From: Synechococcus sp. RedBA-s
GTDB lineage: Bacteria > Cyanobacteriota > Cyanobacteriia > PCC-6307 > Cyanobiaceae
NCBI RefSeq assembly: GCF_024345495.1
Contig: NZ_JAGQBF010000020.1
Location: 1-58,146 of the forward strand
Direction: 5' to 3'
DNA: 58,146 nucleotides
Position 1 is the stretch's first letter. Every line of letters starts with the position of its first letter. Positions 19,105-27,511 of this stretch are shown one piece after another. Made by a program: the position numbers and the translations under genes. The notes below the pieces were generated by a model. It was not told where the DNA came from. It did not search any database and worked only from the letters and a program-made list of their open reading frames with translations.

Positions 19105-20295
19105 ATGCCAATGGTGGTGGATGCAAACCGGGTCGCGGCCGATGCGGCACCCGTCTTCCGTCCCGGGCTGGAGGGTGTGCCGGCGACCCAGTCGGCCATC
19201 TGCGACATCGATGGCCTCAAGGGTCTGCTCACCTACCGCGGCTATCCCCTGGAGGAACTGGCGGCCTACAGCACCTTCCTGGAAACCACCCATCTGCTGA
19301 TCTGGGGTGAGCTGCCCACCACTGAGCACCTGCGGGCCTTCGAGCACAACGTGCAGATGCACCGGCGGGTGAGCTTCCGCATCCGCGACATGATGAAGTG
19401 CTTCCCGGCCGACGGGCACCCCATGGACGCGCTGCAGTCGAGCGCGGCTTCCCTTGGCCTGTTCTATTCCCGCCGGGCCCTGGATGATCCCGCTTACATC
19501 GAGGCGGCGGTGGTCCGTCTGATCGCCAAGATTCCCACGATGGTGGCTGCCTACCAGCTGATCCGCCTGGGCCAGGATCCGATTCAGCCCCGCGACGATC
19601 TCTCCTATTCCGCCAACTTCCTCTACATGCTCACCGAGCGGGAGCCCGACCCGCTGGCGGCCAGGATCTTCGATGCCTGCCTGATCCTGCACGCCGAGCA
19701 CAGCCTCAACGCCAGCACCTTCAGCGCCCGGGTCACCGCCAGCACCCTCACCGACCCCTACGCCGTGGTGGCCTCGGCGGTGGGCACCCTGGCCGGCCCG
19801 CTCCATGGTGGTGCCAACGAAGACGTGCTGGCCATGCTCGAGCAGATCGGCAGCGAAGACCGGGCGGAAGCCTGGCTGGATCGGGCCATTGCCGAGAAAC
19901 AGAAGATCATGGGCTTCGGCCACCGGGAATACAAGGTCAAGGACCCCCGGGCCGTGATTCTCCAGGGGCTGGCCGAGCAGCTGTTCGATCGCTTCGGTCA
20001 CGACGCCATGTACGACGTGGCCCGGCGGGTGGAGGAGGTGGCCTCCGAGCGGCTGGGGCCCAAGGGCATCTATCCCAACGTCGATTTTTATTCCGGGCTG
20101 GTGTACCGCAAGCTGGGCATCCCCAGGGACCTGTTCACGCCGATCTTCGCCATCGCCCGGGTGGCGGGCTGGCTGGCCCACTGGAAGGAGCAGCTGGGAG
20201 CCAACCGCATTTACCGGCCCACGCAGATCTATACCGGTGCGGCCCGGAGGACTTGGTTGCCTCAGGATGCCCGCAACGCCCTGCCAGGCGTTTAA
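19105..20295 (+). CDS. gltA: Citrate synthase
   Basis: GltA condenses oxaloacetate and acetyl-CoA, the entry step of the cyanobacterial TCA pathway leading to 2-oxoglutarate. The 396-residue product keeps the catalytic motifs: HAEHSLNASTF with the first catalytic His, GPLHGGANE with the second, and MGFGHREYKVKDPR. The length fits the short (type II-like) bacterial enzyme. ndhA starts 36 bp later on the same strand. Placement near glutamate synthase is too distant for an operon. Confidence 0.95.
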   Translation: MPMVVDANRVAADAAPVFRPGLEGVPATQSAICDIDGLKGLLTYRGYPLEELAAYSTFLETTHLLIWGELPTTEHLRAFEHNVQMHRRVSFRIRDMMKCFPADGHPMDALQSSAASLGLFYSRRALDDPAYIEAAVVRLIAKIPTMVAAYQLIRLGQDPIQPRDDLSYSANFLYMLTEREPDPLAARIFDACLILHAEHSLNASTFSARVTASTLTDPYAVVASAVGTLAGPLHGGANEDVLAMLEQIGSEDRAEAWLDRAIAEKQKIMGFGHREYKVKDPRAVILQGLAEQLFDRFGHDAMYDVARRVEEVASERLGPKGIYPNVDFYSGLVYRKLGIPRDLFTPIFAIARVAGWLAHWKEQLGANRIYRPTQIYTGAARRTWLPQDARNALPGV

Positions 20296-20331
20296 GTTGC
20301 CCCCATCTCAGCTCAACGCGGAGTTGTCACG

Positions 20332-21507
20332 GTGTTGATCGACCCGGCACCAGTTCCCTTGTCCACCGCTGGCTCAGCCCTGGCAGTGGTGGGCCCCGGC
20401 CTGGACCTGCAATCCAGTTTCACCAGTGCGATGGAGGGCTTCGGCCTGAGCCAGGGCACGGCCCATCTGCTCTGGCTGCCCCTGCCGATGCTGCTGGTGC
20501 TGGTGGCCGCCGTCATCGGCGTGCTGGTCAACGTCTGGCTGGAACGCAAGATTTCGGCTGCCGTGCAGCAGCGGATCGGCCCTGAATACGCTGGCGCCCT
20601 GGGGGTGCTGCAGCCGATGGCCGATGGCCTCAAGCTGCTGTTCAAGGAAGACGTCATCCCCCGTCGCGCCGACGGCCTGCTGTTCACCCTCGGCCCGGTG
20701 CTGGTGCTGGTGCCGGTGATCCTCTCCTGGCTGGTGGTGCCGTTCGGCCAGAACCTGCTGATCAGCGATGTGGGCATCGGCGTGTTCCTCTGGATCGCCC
20801 TGAGCAGCATCCAGCCGATCGGGCTGCTGATGAGCGGCTACGCCAGCAACAACAAATATTCCCTTCTGGGCGGCCTGAGGGCTGCGGCCCAGTCGATCAG
20901 CTACGAAATCCCCCTGGCCCTGGCGGTGCTGGCGGTGGTGATGATGAGCAACTCGCTCAGCACCGTCGACATCGTCAACCAGCAGAGCGGCGCCGGCATC
21001 CTCAGCTGGAACATCTGGCGCCAGCCGGTGGGCTTCCTGATCTTCTGGATCTGCGCCCTGGCCGAATGCGAACGCCTCCCCTTCGACCTCCCCGAGGCTG
21101 AAGAAGAGCTGGTGGCCGGCTACCAGACCGAATACGCCGGCATGAAGTTCGCCCTGTTTTATCTGGGCAGCTACATCAACCTTGTGCTCTCGGCCCTGCT
21201 GGTGGCGGTCCTTTATCTCGGCGGCTGGGGCTTCCCCATCCCCGTGGAGTGGCTGGCCGGCGCCATCGGTCAGTCGGTGGATGCTCCGCTGGTGCAGTTG
21301 ATCACCGGTTCCCTCGGCATCGTCATGACGGTGCTCAAGGCCTATCTGCTGGTGTTCATCGCCATCCTGTTGCGCTGGACGCTGCCTCGGGTGCGCATCG
21401 ACCAACTGCTGGATCTGGGCTGGAAGTTCCTGCTGCCGATCGCCCTGGTCAACCTGCTGGTCACCGCCGGCCTGAAGCTGGCCTTTCCGGCCTTTTTCGG
21501 CGGATAA
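20332..21507 (+). CDS. ndhA: NAD(P)H-quinone oxidoreductase subunit 1 (NdhA)
   Basis: NdhA is the membrane subunit of NDH-1 that forms part of the plastoquinone site next to the peripheral arm. The 391-residue protein has about eight hydrophobic helices and the conserved blocks [62 protein letters not shown] and [14 protein letters not shown]. The start is GTG. It begins the cluster ndhA-ndhI-ndhG-ndhE, in the standard cyanobacterial order. Confidence 0.97.
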   Translation: MLIDPAPVPLSTAGSALAVVGPGLDLQSSFTSAMEGFGLSQGTAHLLWLPLPMLLVLVAAVIGVLVNVWLERKISAAVQQRIGPEYAGALGVLQPMADGLKLLFKEDVIPRRADGLLFTLGPVLVLVPVILSWLVVPFGQNLLISDVGIGVFLWIALSSIQPIGLLMSGYASNNKYSLLGGLRAAAQSISYEIPLALAVLAVVMMSNSLSTVDIVNQQSGAGILSWNIWRQPVGFLIFWICALAECERLPFDLPEAEEELVAGYQTEYAGMKFALFYLGSYINLVLSALLVAVLYLGGWGFPIPVEWLAGAIGQSVDAPLVQLITGSLGIVMTVLKAYLLVFIAILLRWTLPRVRIDQLLDLGWKFLLPIALVNLLVTAGLKLAFPAFFGG

Positions 21508-21618
21508 GCAGCCAGCCCGTCATCATGGGCCCAGTGCTCAGACCCAGGTCCAGCGTCGGTTCCAGCTCCAGCTCCAGCTTTTCAGCCCCTGTCTTCGTTC
21601 CTCTCCGACTCCCCCGCC

Positions 21619-22230
21619 ATGTTCGGATTCCTGCAAAAGGTCGGTGACTACACCAAGGACGCCGTCGGCGCGGCCAACTACATCACCCAGGGCCTCTCGG
21701 TCACGTTTGATCACCTGCGCCGCCGGCCGATCACCGTTCAATACCCCTACGAGAAGCTGATCCCCTCGGAGCGCTACCGCGGCAGGATCCACTACGAGTT
21801 CGATAAGTGCATCTCCTGCGAGGTCTGCGTGCGGGTGTGCCCAATCAACCTGCCTGTGGTTGATTGGGTGATGAACAAGGAGACCAAGAAGAAGGAGCTG
21901 AAGAATTACTCGATTGATTTCGGGGTATGCATCTTCTGTGGCAACTGCGTGGAGTATTGCCCCACCAACTGCCTCTCCATGACTGAGGAGTACGAGCTGG
22001 CGGCCTTTGATCGCCACAGCCTCAACTACGACAACGTCGCCCTTGGCCGCCTGCCCACCAGCGTCACCAGTGATCCGGCGGTGGTGCCCCTGCGCGAGCT
22101 GGCCTATCTGCCCAAGGGTGAGATGGACCCCCACGGGGTGGACCCCACCAGAGCCAGGGCCGGCAAACTGCCCGAGCAAGTGCAGGCTGAGATGGCGGCC
22201 GCAGCGGCCCAGACTGCGGAGAAAGCCTGA
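21619..22230 (+). CDS. ndhI: NAD(P)H-quinone oxidoreductase subunit I (two 4Fe-4S clusters)
   Basis: NdhI carries electrons from ferredoxin to the quinone site in the peripheral arm of NDH-1. The 203-residue protein has two complete ferredoxin motifs: Cys64, 67, 70 and 74, and Cys104, 107, 110 and 114. The C-terminal tail after residue 190 is Ala/Glu-rich. The stop overlaps the ndhG start by one base. It is 111 bp downstream of ndhA, a wider gap than elsewhere in the cluster. A perfect inverted repeat lies inside the gene between the two cluster motifs. Confidence 0.97.
   Translation: MFGFLQKVGDYTKDAVGAANYITQGLSVTFDHLRRRPITVQYPYEKLIPSERYRGRIHYEFDKCISCEVCVRVCPINLPVVDWVMNKETKKKELKNYSIDFGVCIFCGNCVEYCPTNCLSMTEEYELAAFDRHSLNYDNVALGRLPTSVTSDPAVVPLRELAYLPKGEMDPHGVDPTRARAGKLPEQVQAEMAAAAAQTAEKA
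21840..21868 (+). repeat. Perfect 11-bp inverted repeat inside ndhI
   Basis: CCCAATCAACC (21840-21850) and GGTTGATTGGG (21858-21868) are exact reverse complements separated by seven bases, with two further G-T wobble pairs outside. It encodes the conserved stretch just after the first 4Fe-4S motif. Such a long perfect stem in coding sequence is unusual and would form a stable hairpin in the mRNA. Its role is unknown. Confidence 0.5.
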
Positions 22231-22856
22231 TGACGATCGCGTCCGTCACCCAGCTCATCTGCTTCGTTGTCCTCTCCCTCACCCTGGTTGTGGGCTCATT
22301 GGGGGTGGTGCTGCTGCCCAACATCGTTTACTCCGCCTTCCTGCTTGCTGGGGTATTCCTCTCGGTGGCAGGTTTATACCTGATGCTGAATGCCAGCTTT
22401 GTCGCCGCGGCCCAGGTGCTTGTGTACGTGGGCGCCGTGAACGTGCTGATCCTGTTCGCGATCATGCTCGTGAACAAGAAAGAGGAGATGGCCGAGATTC
22501 CTGGTCTGCTGCTGCGGCGGGTGCTCTCCGGCGCCGTCTGCCTGGGCCTTTTCCTGCTGATCCTGCGGGTTGATCTCACCACCCCCTGGGCGGTGCCTGG
22601 CCCCGCCCCGCTAGCCGACGACTCTGCCCTCTTGATTGGCATCCACCTCTTCAGCGACTATCTGCTGCCCTTCGAGCTGGCCTCTGTGCTTCTGCTGATG
22701 GCCATGATCGGAGCGATTGTGCTCGCCCGCCGCGACGTGTTCAGCAGCGATGTGATCACCGGTGAAGCGGCTGATCAGGGACTTCTGGAGAAGGAGCGCA
22801 CCCCCCTGCTGCTGGAGAGCACCGCCGGCGAGACCACCCTGCTGGAAAAAGTCTGA
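22230..22856 (+). CDS. ndhG: NAD(P)H-quinone oxidoreductase subunit 6 (NdhG)
   Basis: NdhG is a small membrane subunit of NDH-1 (NuoJ homologue). The 208-residue protein has five hydrophobic helices, with the family segment [20 protein letters not shown] at about 70-90 and a final helix [16 protein letters not shown]. The soluble tail of about 40 residues follows. Its ATG overlaps the ndhI stop (TGATG), and ndhE begins 2 bp after its stop, so translation is probably coupled. Confidence 0.96.
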   Translation: MTIASVTQLICFVVLSLTLVVGSLGVVLLPNIVYSAFLLAGVFLSVAGLYLMLNASFVAAAQVLVYVGAVNVLILFAIMLVNKKEEMAEIPGLLLRRVLSGAVCLGLFLLILRVDLTTPWAVPGPAPLADDSALLIGIHLFSDYLLPFELASVLLLMAMIGAIVLARRDVFSSDVITGEAADQGLLEKERTPLLLESTAGETTLLEKV

Positions 22857-22858
22857 CC

Positions 22859-23185
22859 ATGCCTGCAACCTCCTTTGATATTCCGCTCCAGGCCTACCTG
22901 GTCCTCGCGGCCCTCCTCTTCTGCACCGGTGTCTGGGGCCTGATCAACAGCCGCAACGCCGTGAGGGTGCTGATGTGCATCGAGCTGATGCTCAATGCCG
23001 TCAACATCAACTTGATGGCCTTCTCCAGCTACATCGATGGCCAGCAGATCCGCGGTCAGGTGTTCACCATCTTCGTGATCACCGTGGCGGCCGCCGAAGC
23101 GGCCGTGGGCCTGGCGATCCTGCTCTCCCTCTACCGCAACCGCGAAACCGTCGACATGGAGCGCTTCAACCTGTTGCGCTGGTGA
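22859..23185 (+). CDS. ndhE: NAD(P)H-quinone oxidoreductase subunit 4L (NdhE)
   Basis: NdhE (NuoK homologue) is a three-helix membrane subunit of NDH-1 with proton-channel glutamates. In the 108-residue product the signature [16 protein letters not shown] carries one conserved Glu, and [22 protein letters not shown] carries the other. Length and order match cyanobacterial NdhE. It is the last gene of the ndhA-I-G-E group, and nadK follows 54 bp later. Confidence 0.96.
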   Translation: MPATSFDIPLQAYLVLAALLFCTGVWGLINSRNAVRVLMCIELMLNAVNINLMAFSSYIDGQQIRGQVFTIFVITVAAAEAAVGLAILLSLYRNRETVDMERFNLLRW

Positions 23186-23239
23186 GAACCGCCCCCGCAC
23201 CAGCGCCGGAGTGGCGATTCGGGGTTCACGCCTGATCCT

Positions 23240-24199
23240 ATGCAGCTCCAGCGGGTCTGGCTGATCGTTCGCTCCGGCAGCCAGGCGGCCCAGCGCCAGG
23301 CCAGGCGTTGCTGCGAAGACCTGCGCTCTCAGGGGGTTGAGGTGACTGTGGCCAGCAGCGGAGCCAGCTCCAATCCCTTTCCGGGCCTGCTGGCCACCGA
23401 GCCCTGCCTGCCCGACCTCACCGTGGTGCTGGGTGGTGACGGCACCGTGCTGGGGGCGGCCCGCCACCTCGGCCCCCTGGATGTGCCGATCCTGAGTTTC
23501 AACGTCGGCGGACACCTGGGTTTCCTCACCCACGAGCGCAAGCTGCTGGTGCTCAGCACCAGCAACCTGGAGGACAACCTCTGGCAGCGTCTGCGCGACG
23601 ATCGCTTTGCCCTCGAGCGGCGCATGATGCTGGAGGCCTTCGTGGATCGCGGCGATGGGGTGCCGGAAGGCGAGGAGCCGGAAGACCCCGCCACCGGCGG
23701 CCCCGCCCGGCTGCACCGGGCACTCAATGACTTCTATTTCCGCCCCTTCCTCGATGAGCTCTCACCCACCTGCGTCCTGGAGCTGGAGATCGACGGCGAA
23801 GTGGTGGATCAGTTCCGCGGTGATGGCCTGATCATCGCCACCTCCACTGGCTCCACCGGTTATGCCATGGCGGCAGGTGGTCCGATCCTCCATCCCGGCA
23901 TCGATGCGATCGTGGTCAATCCGATCTGCCCGATGAGCCTCTCCAGCCGGCCGGTGGTGGTGCCGCCGCGCTCGCAGCTGGCGATCTGGCCCCTGGGAGA
24001 GCCCAGCCGGCGGGTGAAGCTCTGGAAGGACGGTGCCCATGCCACGGTGCTGGAGCCGGGCGATCGCTGTGTGGTGCAGCGCTCCAGCCACTGCGCCCTG
24101 ATGGTGGTGCTGCAGCAGAGCCCCTCCTATTACCGCACCCTCAGCCATAAGTTGCACTGGGCCGGCGACCTCACCGCTTCAGAACCCTCCGCCAACTGA
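23240..24199 (+). CDS. nadK: NAD kinase
   Basis: The enzyme phosphorylates NAD to NADP. The 319-residue product has the GGDGT motif at residues 65-69 with the catalytic Asp67, [10 protein letters not shown] shortly after, and the [26 protein letters not shown] substrate-binding block. An insert rich in Glu, Pro and Gly (about 138-155) is not part of the core fold. It lies directly after the ndh cluster. Supply of NADP near genes for NDH-1 may be coincidental. Confidence 0.95.
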   Translation: MQLQRVWLIVRSGSQAAQRQARRCCEDLRSQGVEVTVASSGASSNPFPGLLATEPCLPDLTVVLGGDGTVLGAARHLGPLDVPILSFNVGGHLGFLTHERKLLVLSTSNLEDNLWQRLRDDRFALERRMMLEAFVDRGDGVPEGEEPEDPATGGPARLHRALNDFYFRPFLDELSPTCVLELEIDGEVVDQFRGDGLIIATSTGSTGYAMAAGGPILHPGIDAIVVNPICPMSLSSRPVVVPPRSQLAIWPLGEPSRRVKLWKDGAHATVLEPGDRCVVQRSSHCALMVVLQQSPSYYRTLSHKLHWAGDLTASEPSAN

Positions 24200-24247
24200 G
24201 CACAGCAGCAGCGCAGCTGGCCCTGGCGCCAGGATGGCCGGGCCTGA

Positions 24248-24811
24248 GTGGGGATTGCATCGGTGGCTCTTGAGATCGAGCGCCGCTTCCTGGTGGTGGG
24301 GACCGGCTGGAGAGAGCACATCCTCTGGCAACAGCAGCTGCGCCAGGGCTATCTGCAGGGCTCGGCCGATGGGGTCACCGTGCGGGTACGCCTGGCGGAG
24401 GAGCGAAGCGAAGTGGTGCGGGAGGCCAGGGCCTGGCTGACCCTCAAGGCCAGGGTCACCGCTATCACCCGGGCGGAGTTTGAGTATGAGATTCCCGTCG
24501 CTGATGCCAGGGAGCTGCTGGATCTAGCGGCGGCCAGCCTGAGCAAGGAGCGCTATGGCCTTGACCTGCCCGGTGGCGACTGGGTGCTGGACGTGTTCGA
24601 GGCGGAGAACGCCCCCCTGGTGGTGGCGGAGGTGGAGCTGGAGCGGGAGGACCAGGCGCTGATACTGCCGGCCTGGTGCCAGCTGGAGATCACTGGGCGC
24701 GGGGAGCTCAGTAATGCGGCCCTGGCGCGGCGGCCCTGGGGCCGTTGGCCGCAAGGGGAGCGGCAGGATCTGTGGGCGGAGGGCCTTTGTAACGACAGCG
24801 ACATCCACTAG
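24248..24811 (+). CDS. CYTH domain protein (triphosphate tunnel metalloenzyme)
   Basis: The 187-residue product begins with EIERRFLV (residues 9-16), the ExExR/K metal- and triphosphate-binding strand of CYTH/TTM enzymes. Alternating charged strands follow (VRVRLAEE, AWLTLKAR, FEYEIPVADA), and LEITGRGELSN is close to the C-terminus. Small bacterial members usually hydrolyse inorganic triphosphate, and some cyclise ATP. Which applies here cannot be read. The start is GTG. It follows nadK by 48 bp on the same strand. Confidence 0.85.
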   Translation: MGIASVALEIERRFLVVGTGWREHILWQQQLRQGYLQGSADGVTVRVRLAEERSEVVREARAWLTLKARVTAITRAEFEYEIPVADARELLDLAAASLSKERYGLDLPGGDWVLDVFEAENAPLVVAEVELEREDQALILPAWCQLEITGRGELSNAALARRPWGRWPQGERQDLWAEGLCNDSDIH

Positions 24812-24858
24812 GATTTCGTTAAGGATTTCTCCTTATTCCCCTTGCCCCAGATCAGCTC

Positions 24859-25038
24859 GTGATCGGCCTCTACGACCACCAGGGTGTGCTGCGCTTTGCC
24901 GGCCGCGACAGTGAGGATTGCCTCGACTATGCCGATCTTTTCGGCCTCGGCCCCGATGGCTATAGCCTCCAGTCGCTCACGGCCAGTGTTGAGGCGCCCC
25001 AGCTACAGCGCGCGTTCTCGGCTGGGGCTCAGTCCTGA
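24859..25038 (+). CDS. Small hypothetical protein, 59 aa
   Basis: A GTG-started frame encodes MIGLYDHQGVLRFAGRDSED and continues through CLDYADLFGL to AFSAGAQS. The sequence looks protein-like (balanced composition, a hydrophobic/acidic CLDYADLF core) and sits 47 bp after the CYTH gene. Its last 10 bases overlap the end of the convergent LuxR-type gene. I do not recognise a named family. I suspect a conserved cyanobacterial small protein, and the function is unknown. Confidence 0.6.
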   Translation: MIGLYDHQGVLRFAGRDSEDCLDYADLFGLGPDGYSLQSLTASVEAPQLQRAFSAGAQS

Positions 25039-25298
25039 GGGCTGGGCAAGTGGCAGCAGTTGAACCCATCACGGCAGATCTTGCCGTTGTCCATCGCCCA
25101 GTTCAGGAGGGCCACGCGGTTCTTGGCGCCTGTCTTGGTGAAGATGTTGCTGACGTGGTTGTCGACGGTGCGCTTGCTGATCATCAGCTCCAAGGCGATT
25201 TCCTGATTGGTCAGGCCAGTAGCAACCCGCTCGATGATTTCAAGCTCGCGTTCCGAAAGACTGGAGCGCAGCTGGATGAGATGGTCTCGATCGGACAT
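25029..25298 (-). CDS. Small LuxR-type HTH regulator (PedR-like)
   Basis: The 89-residue protein is almost only a LuxR-type DNA-binding domain: LSERELEIIERVATGLTNQEIALELMISKRTVDNHVSNIFTKTG-type tetrahelix at about 15-60, followed by a short tail with two adjacent cysteines (NCCHLP). It lacks a receiver or autoinducer domain. It resembles the small redox-responsive LuxR protein PedR of cyanobacteria. That identity is inference, but the tail cysteines would suit redox control. The start is the ATG before SDRDHLIQLR, because longer frames run antisense into metF. A repeat cluster lies just upstream. Confidence 0.8.
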   Translation of the reverse strand: MSDRDHLIQLRSSLSERELEIIERVATGLTNQEIALELMISKRTVDNHVSNIFTKTGAKNRVALLNWAMDNGKICRDGFNCCHLPSPQD

Positions 25299-25313
25299 CC
25301 AGATTCCAGGCCT

Positions 25314-25337
25314 CCACTGTCCCACTGTAAGCAGTGG
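25314..25337. promoter_or_regulatory. CCACTGT direct repeat plus inverted copy between the LuxR-type gene and metF
   Basis: CCACTGT occurs at 25314-25320 and again at 25322-25328, and an inverted CAGTGG is at 25332-25337. The second copy and the inverted copy form the dyad CCACTG-TAAG-CAGTGG. The cluster is 15 bases upstream of the LuxR-type gene start and about 40 bases upstream of metF, a suitable place for an operator. The binding protein is not known. Confidence 0.4.
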
Positions 25338-25376
25338 CCGCTGGCGCATGATGGGGCCTGAGCGATCTTCTGCCCT

Positions 25377-26297
25377 TTGCTTCTGCGCCAGGCCCTGGAG
25401 AGCGGTCAGTTCGCCATCACCGCTGAAGTGACCCCTCCGCGGGGAGGTGATCCCAGTCGCACCCTGGCGGTGGCCGCCCAGCTGCGCGGTCTGGTCCATG
25501 CCGTCAATGTCACCGACGGCAGCAGGGCCGTGATGCGCATGAGCAGCCTCGCCCTCTGCCGCCTGCTGCTCGATGGCGGGCTGGAGCCCGTGCTGCAGCT
25601 GGCCTGCCGCGACCGTAACCGGATCGCCCTCCAGGCCGAGCTGCTCGGTGCCCATGCCCTCGGCATTCGCAATGTGCTCTGCCTCACCGGGGATCCGGTG
25701 GGCGCTGGTGATCAGCCCGGCGCCCGGCCCGTCAATGAGCTGGAGGCGGTGCGTCTGCTGCAGTTGCTGGGTCGTCTCAACGCGGGTCTCGATCCGGTGG
25801 AGGGCCTGCTGCCGGACGGTCCCACGGCCCTGTTCCCCGGGGCTGCGGCCGATCCCCAGTCGGGCAGCTGGAGTGGCCTGCGGGCCCGGGTGGCGCGCAA
25901 ACAGGCGGCCGGTGCCCGCTTCCTGCAGACCCAGATGGTGATGAACACGGAAGCCCTGCGTCGCTTCTGCGCTGAGATCAGTGAACCCCTCGGCCTGCCG
26001 GTGCTGGCGGGGGTATTCCTGCTCAAGTCGGCGCGCAACGCCGCTTTCATCAACCGCGTGGTGCCGGGGGCTTCGATCCCCCAGTCGATCATCGACCGGC
26101 TTGCAGCCTCGGCAGATCCGGCGGCCGAGGGGGTGGCCATCGCCGCCGAGCAGGTGCGCTCCTACAGCGGCATTGCCCAGGGGGTTCACCTGATGGCGGT
26201 CAAGGCGGAGGAGCGCATCCCCCAGATCCTGGCCGAGGCGGGTGTTTCAGCCCTTGCTGGATCGCTGCTGACGGAAGTCAGCTCCCGCCCACGCTGA
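25377..26297 (+). CDS. metF: Methylenetetrahydrofolate reductase
   Basis: MetF reduces 5,10-methylene-THF to 5-methyl-THF for methionine synthesis using FAD. The 306-residue TIM-barrel protein has the N-terminal FAITAEVTPPRGGDPS segment (the conserved catalytic Glu region), VTDG, LGIRNVLCLTGDPVG and FLQTQMVM. The start is TTG with no nearby ATG in frame. The 3' end overlaps the convergent sugar-nucleotide gene by 20 bp. It is divergent from the LuxR-type regulator with 78 bp between them. Confidence 0.88.
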   Translation: MLLRQALESGQFAITAEVTPPRGGDPSRTLAVAAQLRGLVHAVNVTDGSRAVMRMSSLALCRLLLDGGLEPVLQLACRDRNRIALQAELLGAHALGIRNVLCLTGDPVGAGDQPGARPVNELEAVRLLQLLGRLNAGLDPVEGLLPDGPTALFPGAAADPQSGSWSGLRARVARKQAAGARFLQTQMVMNTEALRRFCAEISEPLGLPVLAGVFLLKSARNAAFINRVVPGASIPQSIIDRLAASADPAAEGVAIAAEQVRSYSGIAQGVHLMAVKAEERIPQILAEAGVSALAGSLLTEVSSRPR

Positions 26298-27462
26298 GGG
26301 CGAGATCGGTGCCGAGCAGATCAGCCATCGCCTTCTGCTGGGGCGAGGGCTGGCCCACGTCCTGGCGGCGCACGTCGGTGATCAGCCAGTCGAGGGACGC
26401 TTCCTGCAGGTCGAAGTGATCGCCGTTGCGATCGACGCAGTAGCGGCCGAACACCAGCTTCTCCACCAGGCGCACACCGGCACCGATGCGGGAGTAGTCG
26501 AAGATGATCGAGTTATCGATCGTGGCGCCCTCACAGATGTGGCAGCTAGGTCCGATCATCGCCGGTCCCACGATCGTCACCCCCGGATCGATGCGGGTCA
26601 TTCCGCCCACGTAAATGGGACCGGTCACGTTGATCTTGTCCCAGTCGGCGGCCACGTTCAGGCCGGTGAAAATCCCCGGCCGCACTTCCCGACCCGGCAC
26701 CTGCACCTGACGCACCTTGCCCTCGAGCACGCTGCGGATCGCCTGCCAGTAATCGGGCACCTTACCGATGTCCACCCACTCGAAATCCATCGGCAGGGCG
26801 TAGAAGGGGGCCTTGGCTGTCACCAGCCGTGGGAAGAGGTCGGCACCGATGTCAAAGGGGATGCCGGCGGGAATGTGCTCGAGAACCTCCGGCTCGAAGA
26901 TGTAGATGCCGGTGTTGATCATGTCGCTGGCGGCCTCTTCCAGGGAGGGCTTCTCCTGGAAGCTCAGCACCCGGTTGTCCTGATCGGTGACCACCACGCC
27001 GTAGCTGCTCACCTGATCCCTGGGCACCCGCTTGGTGACCAGGGAGGCCATCGCCCCCTTCTCCTTGTGGCGGCGCACAGCCTCGGTGAGGTCGAGATCG
27101 ATCAGAGCATCGCCGCAGAGCACCACGAAGGTGTCGTCGAAGAAGGGTTGAAAGGTCTGGATCTTCTTGAGACCGCCGGCGGAGCCCAGGGCGGCACCAA
27201 TGAGTTCACCGTCTTCAATGCGACCTTCAAAGCTGTAGGCGATCTCGACACCGAAGCGCTGCCCATCTCTGAAATAATTCTCGATTTCCGCAGCCAGGTG
27301 TGAAACATTGACCATGACTTCGGTGAACCCGTGCTGACGCAGCAGCTCCAGCAGAAACTCCATCACGGGTTTCTGCAGAATCGGGATCATCGGCTTGGGA
27401 ATCGTGTGGGTGATGGGCTGCACCCTGGTTCCCTTGCCGGCCGCGAGAATCATGGCCTTCAT
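26278..27462 (-). CDS. NDP-sugar pyrophosphorylase (nucleotidyltransferase with LbH tail)
   Basis: The 394-residue protein has the sugar-nucleotide transferase start MKAMILAAGKGTRVQPITHT (residues 1-20), then KPMIPILQKPVMEFLLE and a catalytic-domain FVVLCGDALIDLDL block. The C-terminal third has hexapeptide-like repeats (GPIYVGGMTRIDPG, GPAMIGPSCHI, GATIDNSIIF). This is the arrangement of mannose-1-phosphate guanylyltransferase or glucose-1-phosphate nucleotidyltransferase homologues in cyanobacteria. The nucleotide and sugar are not decided by the sequence. ATG at 27462 starts the conserved motif, and an upstream TTG at 27492 is less likely. It ends 20 bp inside metF. Confidence 0.85.
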   Translation of the reverse strand: MKAMILAAGKGTRVQPITHTIPKPMIPILQKPVMEFLLELLRQHGFTEVMVNVSHLAAEIENYFRDGQRFGVEIAYSFEGRIEDGELIGAALGSAGGLKKIQTFQPFFDDTFVVLCGDALIDLDLTEAVRRHKEKGAMASLVTKRVPRDQVSSYGVVVTDQDNRVLSFQEKPSLEEAASDMINTGIYIFEPEVLEHIPAGIPFDIGADLFPRLVTAKAPFYALPMDFEWVDIGKVPDYWQAIRSVLEGKVRQVQVPGREVRPGIFTGLNVAADWDKINVTGPIYVGGMTRIDPGVTIVGPAMIGPSCHICEGATIDNSIIFDYSRIGAGVRLVEKLVFGRYCVDRNGDHFDLQEASLDWLITDVRRQDVGQPSPQQKAMADLLGTDLALSVGGS

Positions 27463-27511
27463 GGGCACCTGTCCGCTTGTGATCAGATTCAATGCAGTTT
27501 AATGAAGGACT

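Noticed and set aside
21562-21579. Three tandem CCAGCT units in the ndhA-ndhI gap
   Set aside because: Short, low-complexity and likely chance in a GC-rich gap; no further structure or known motif.
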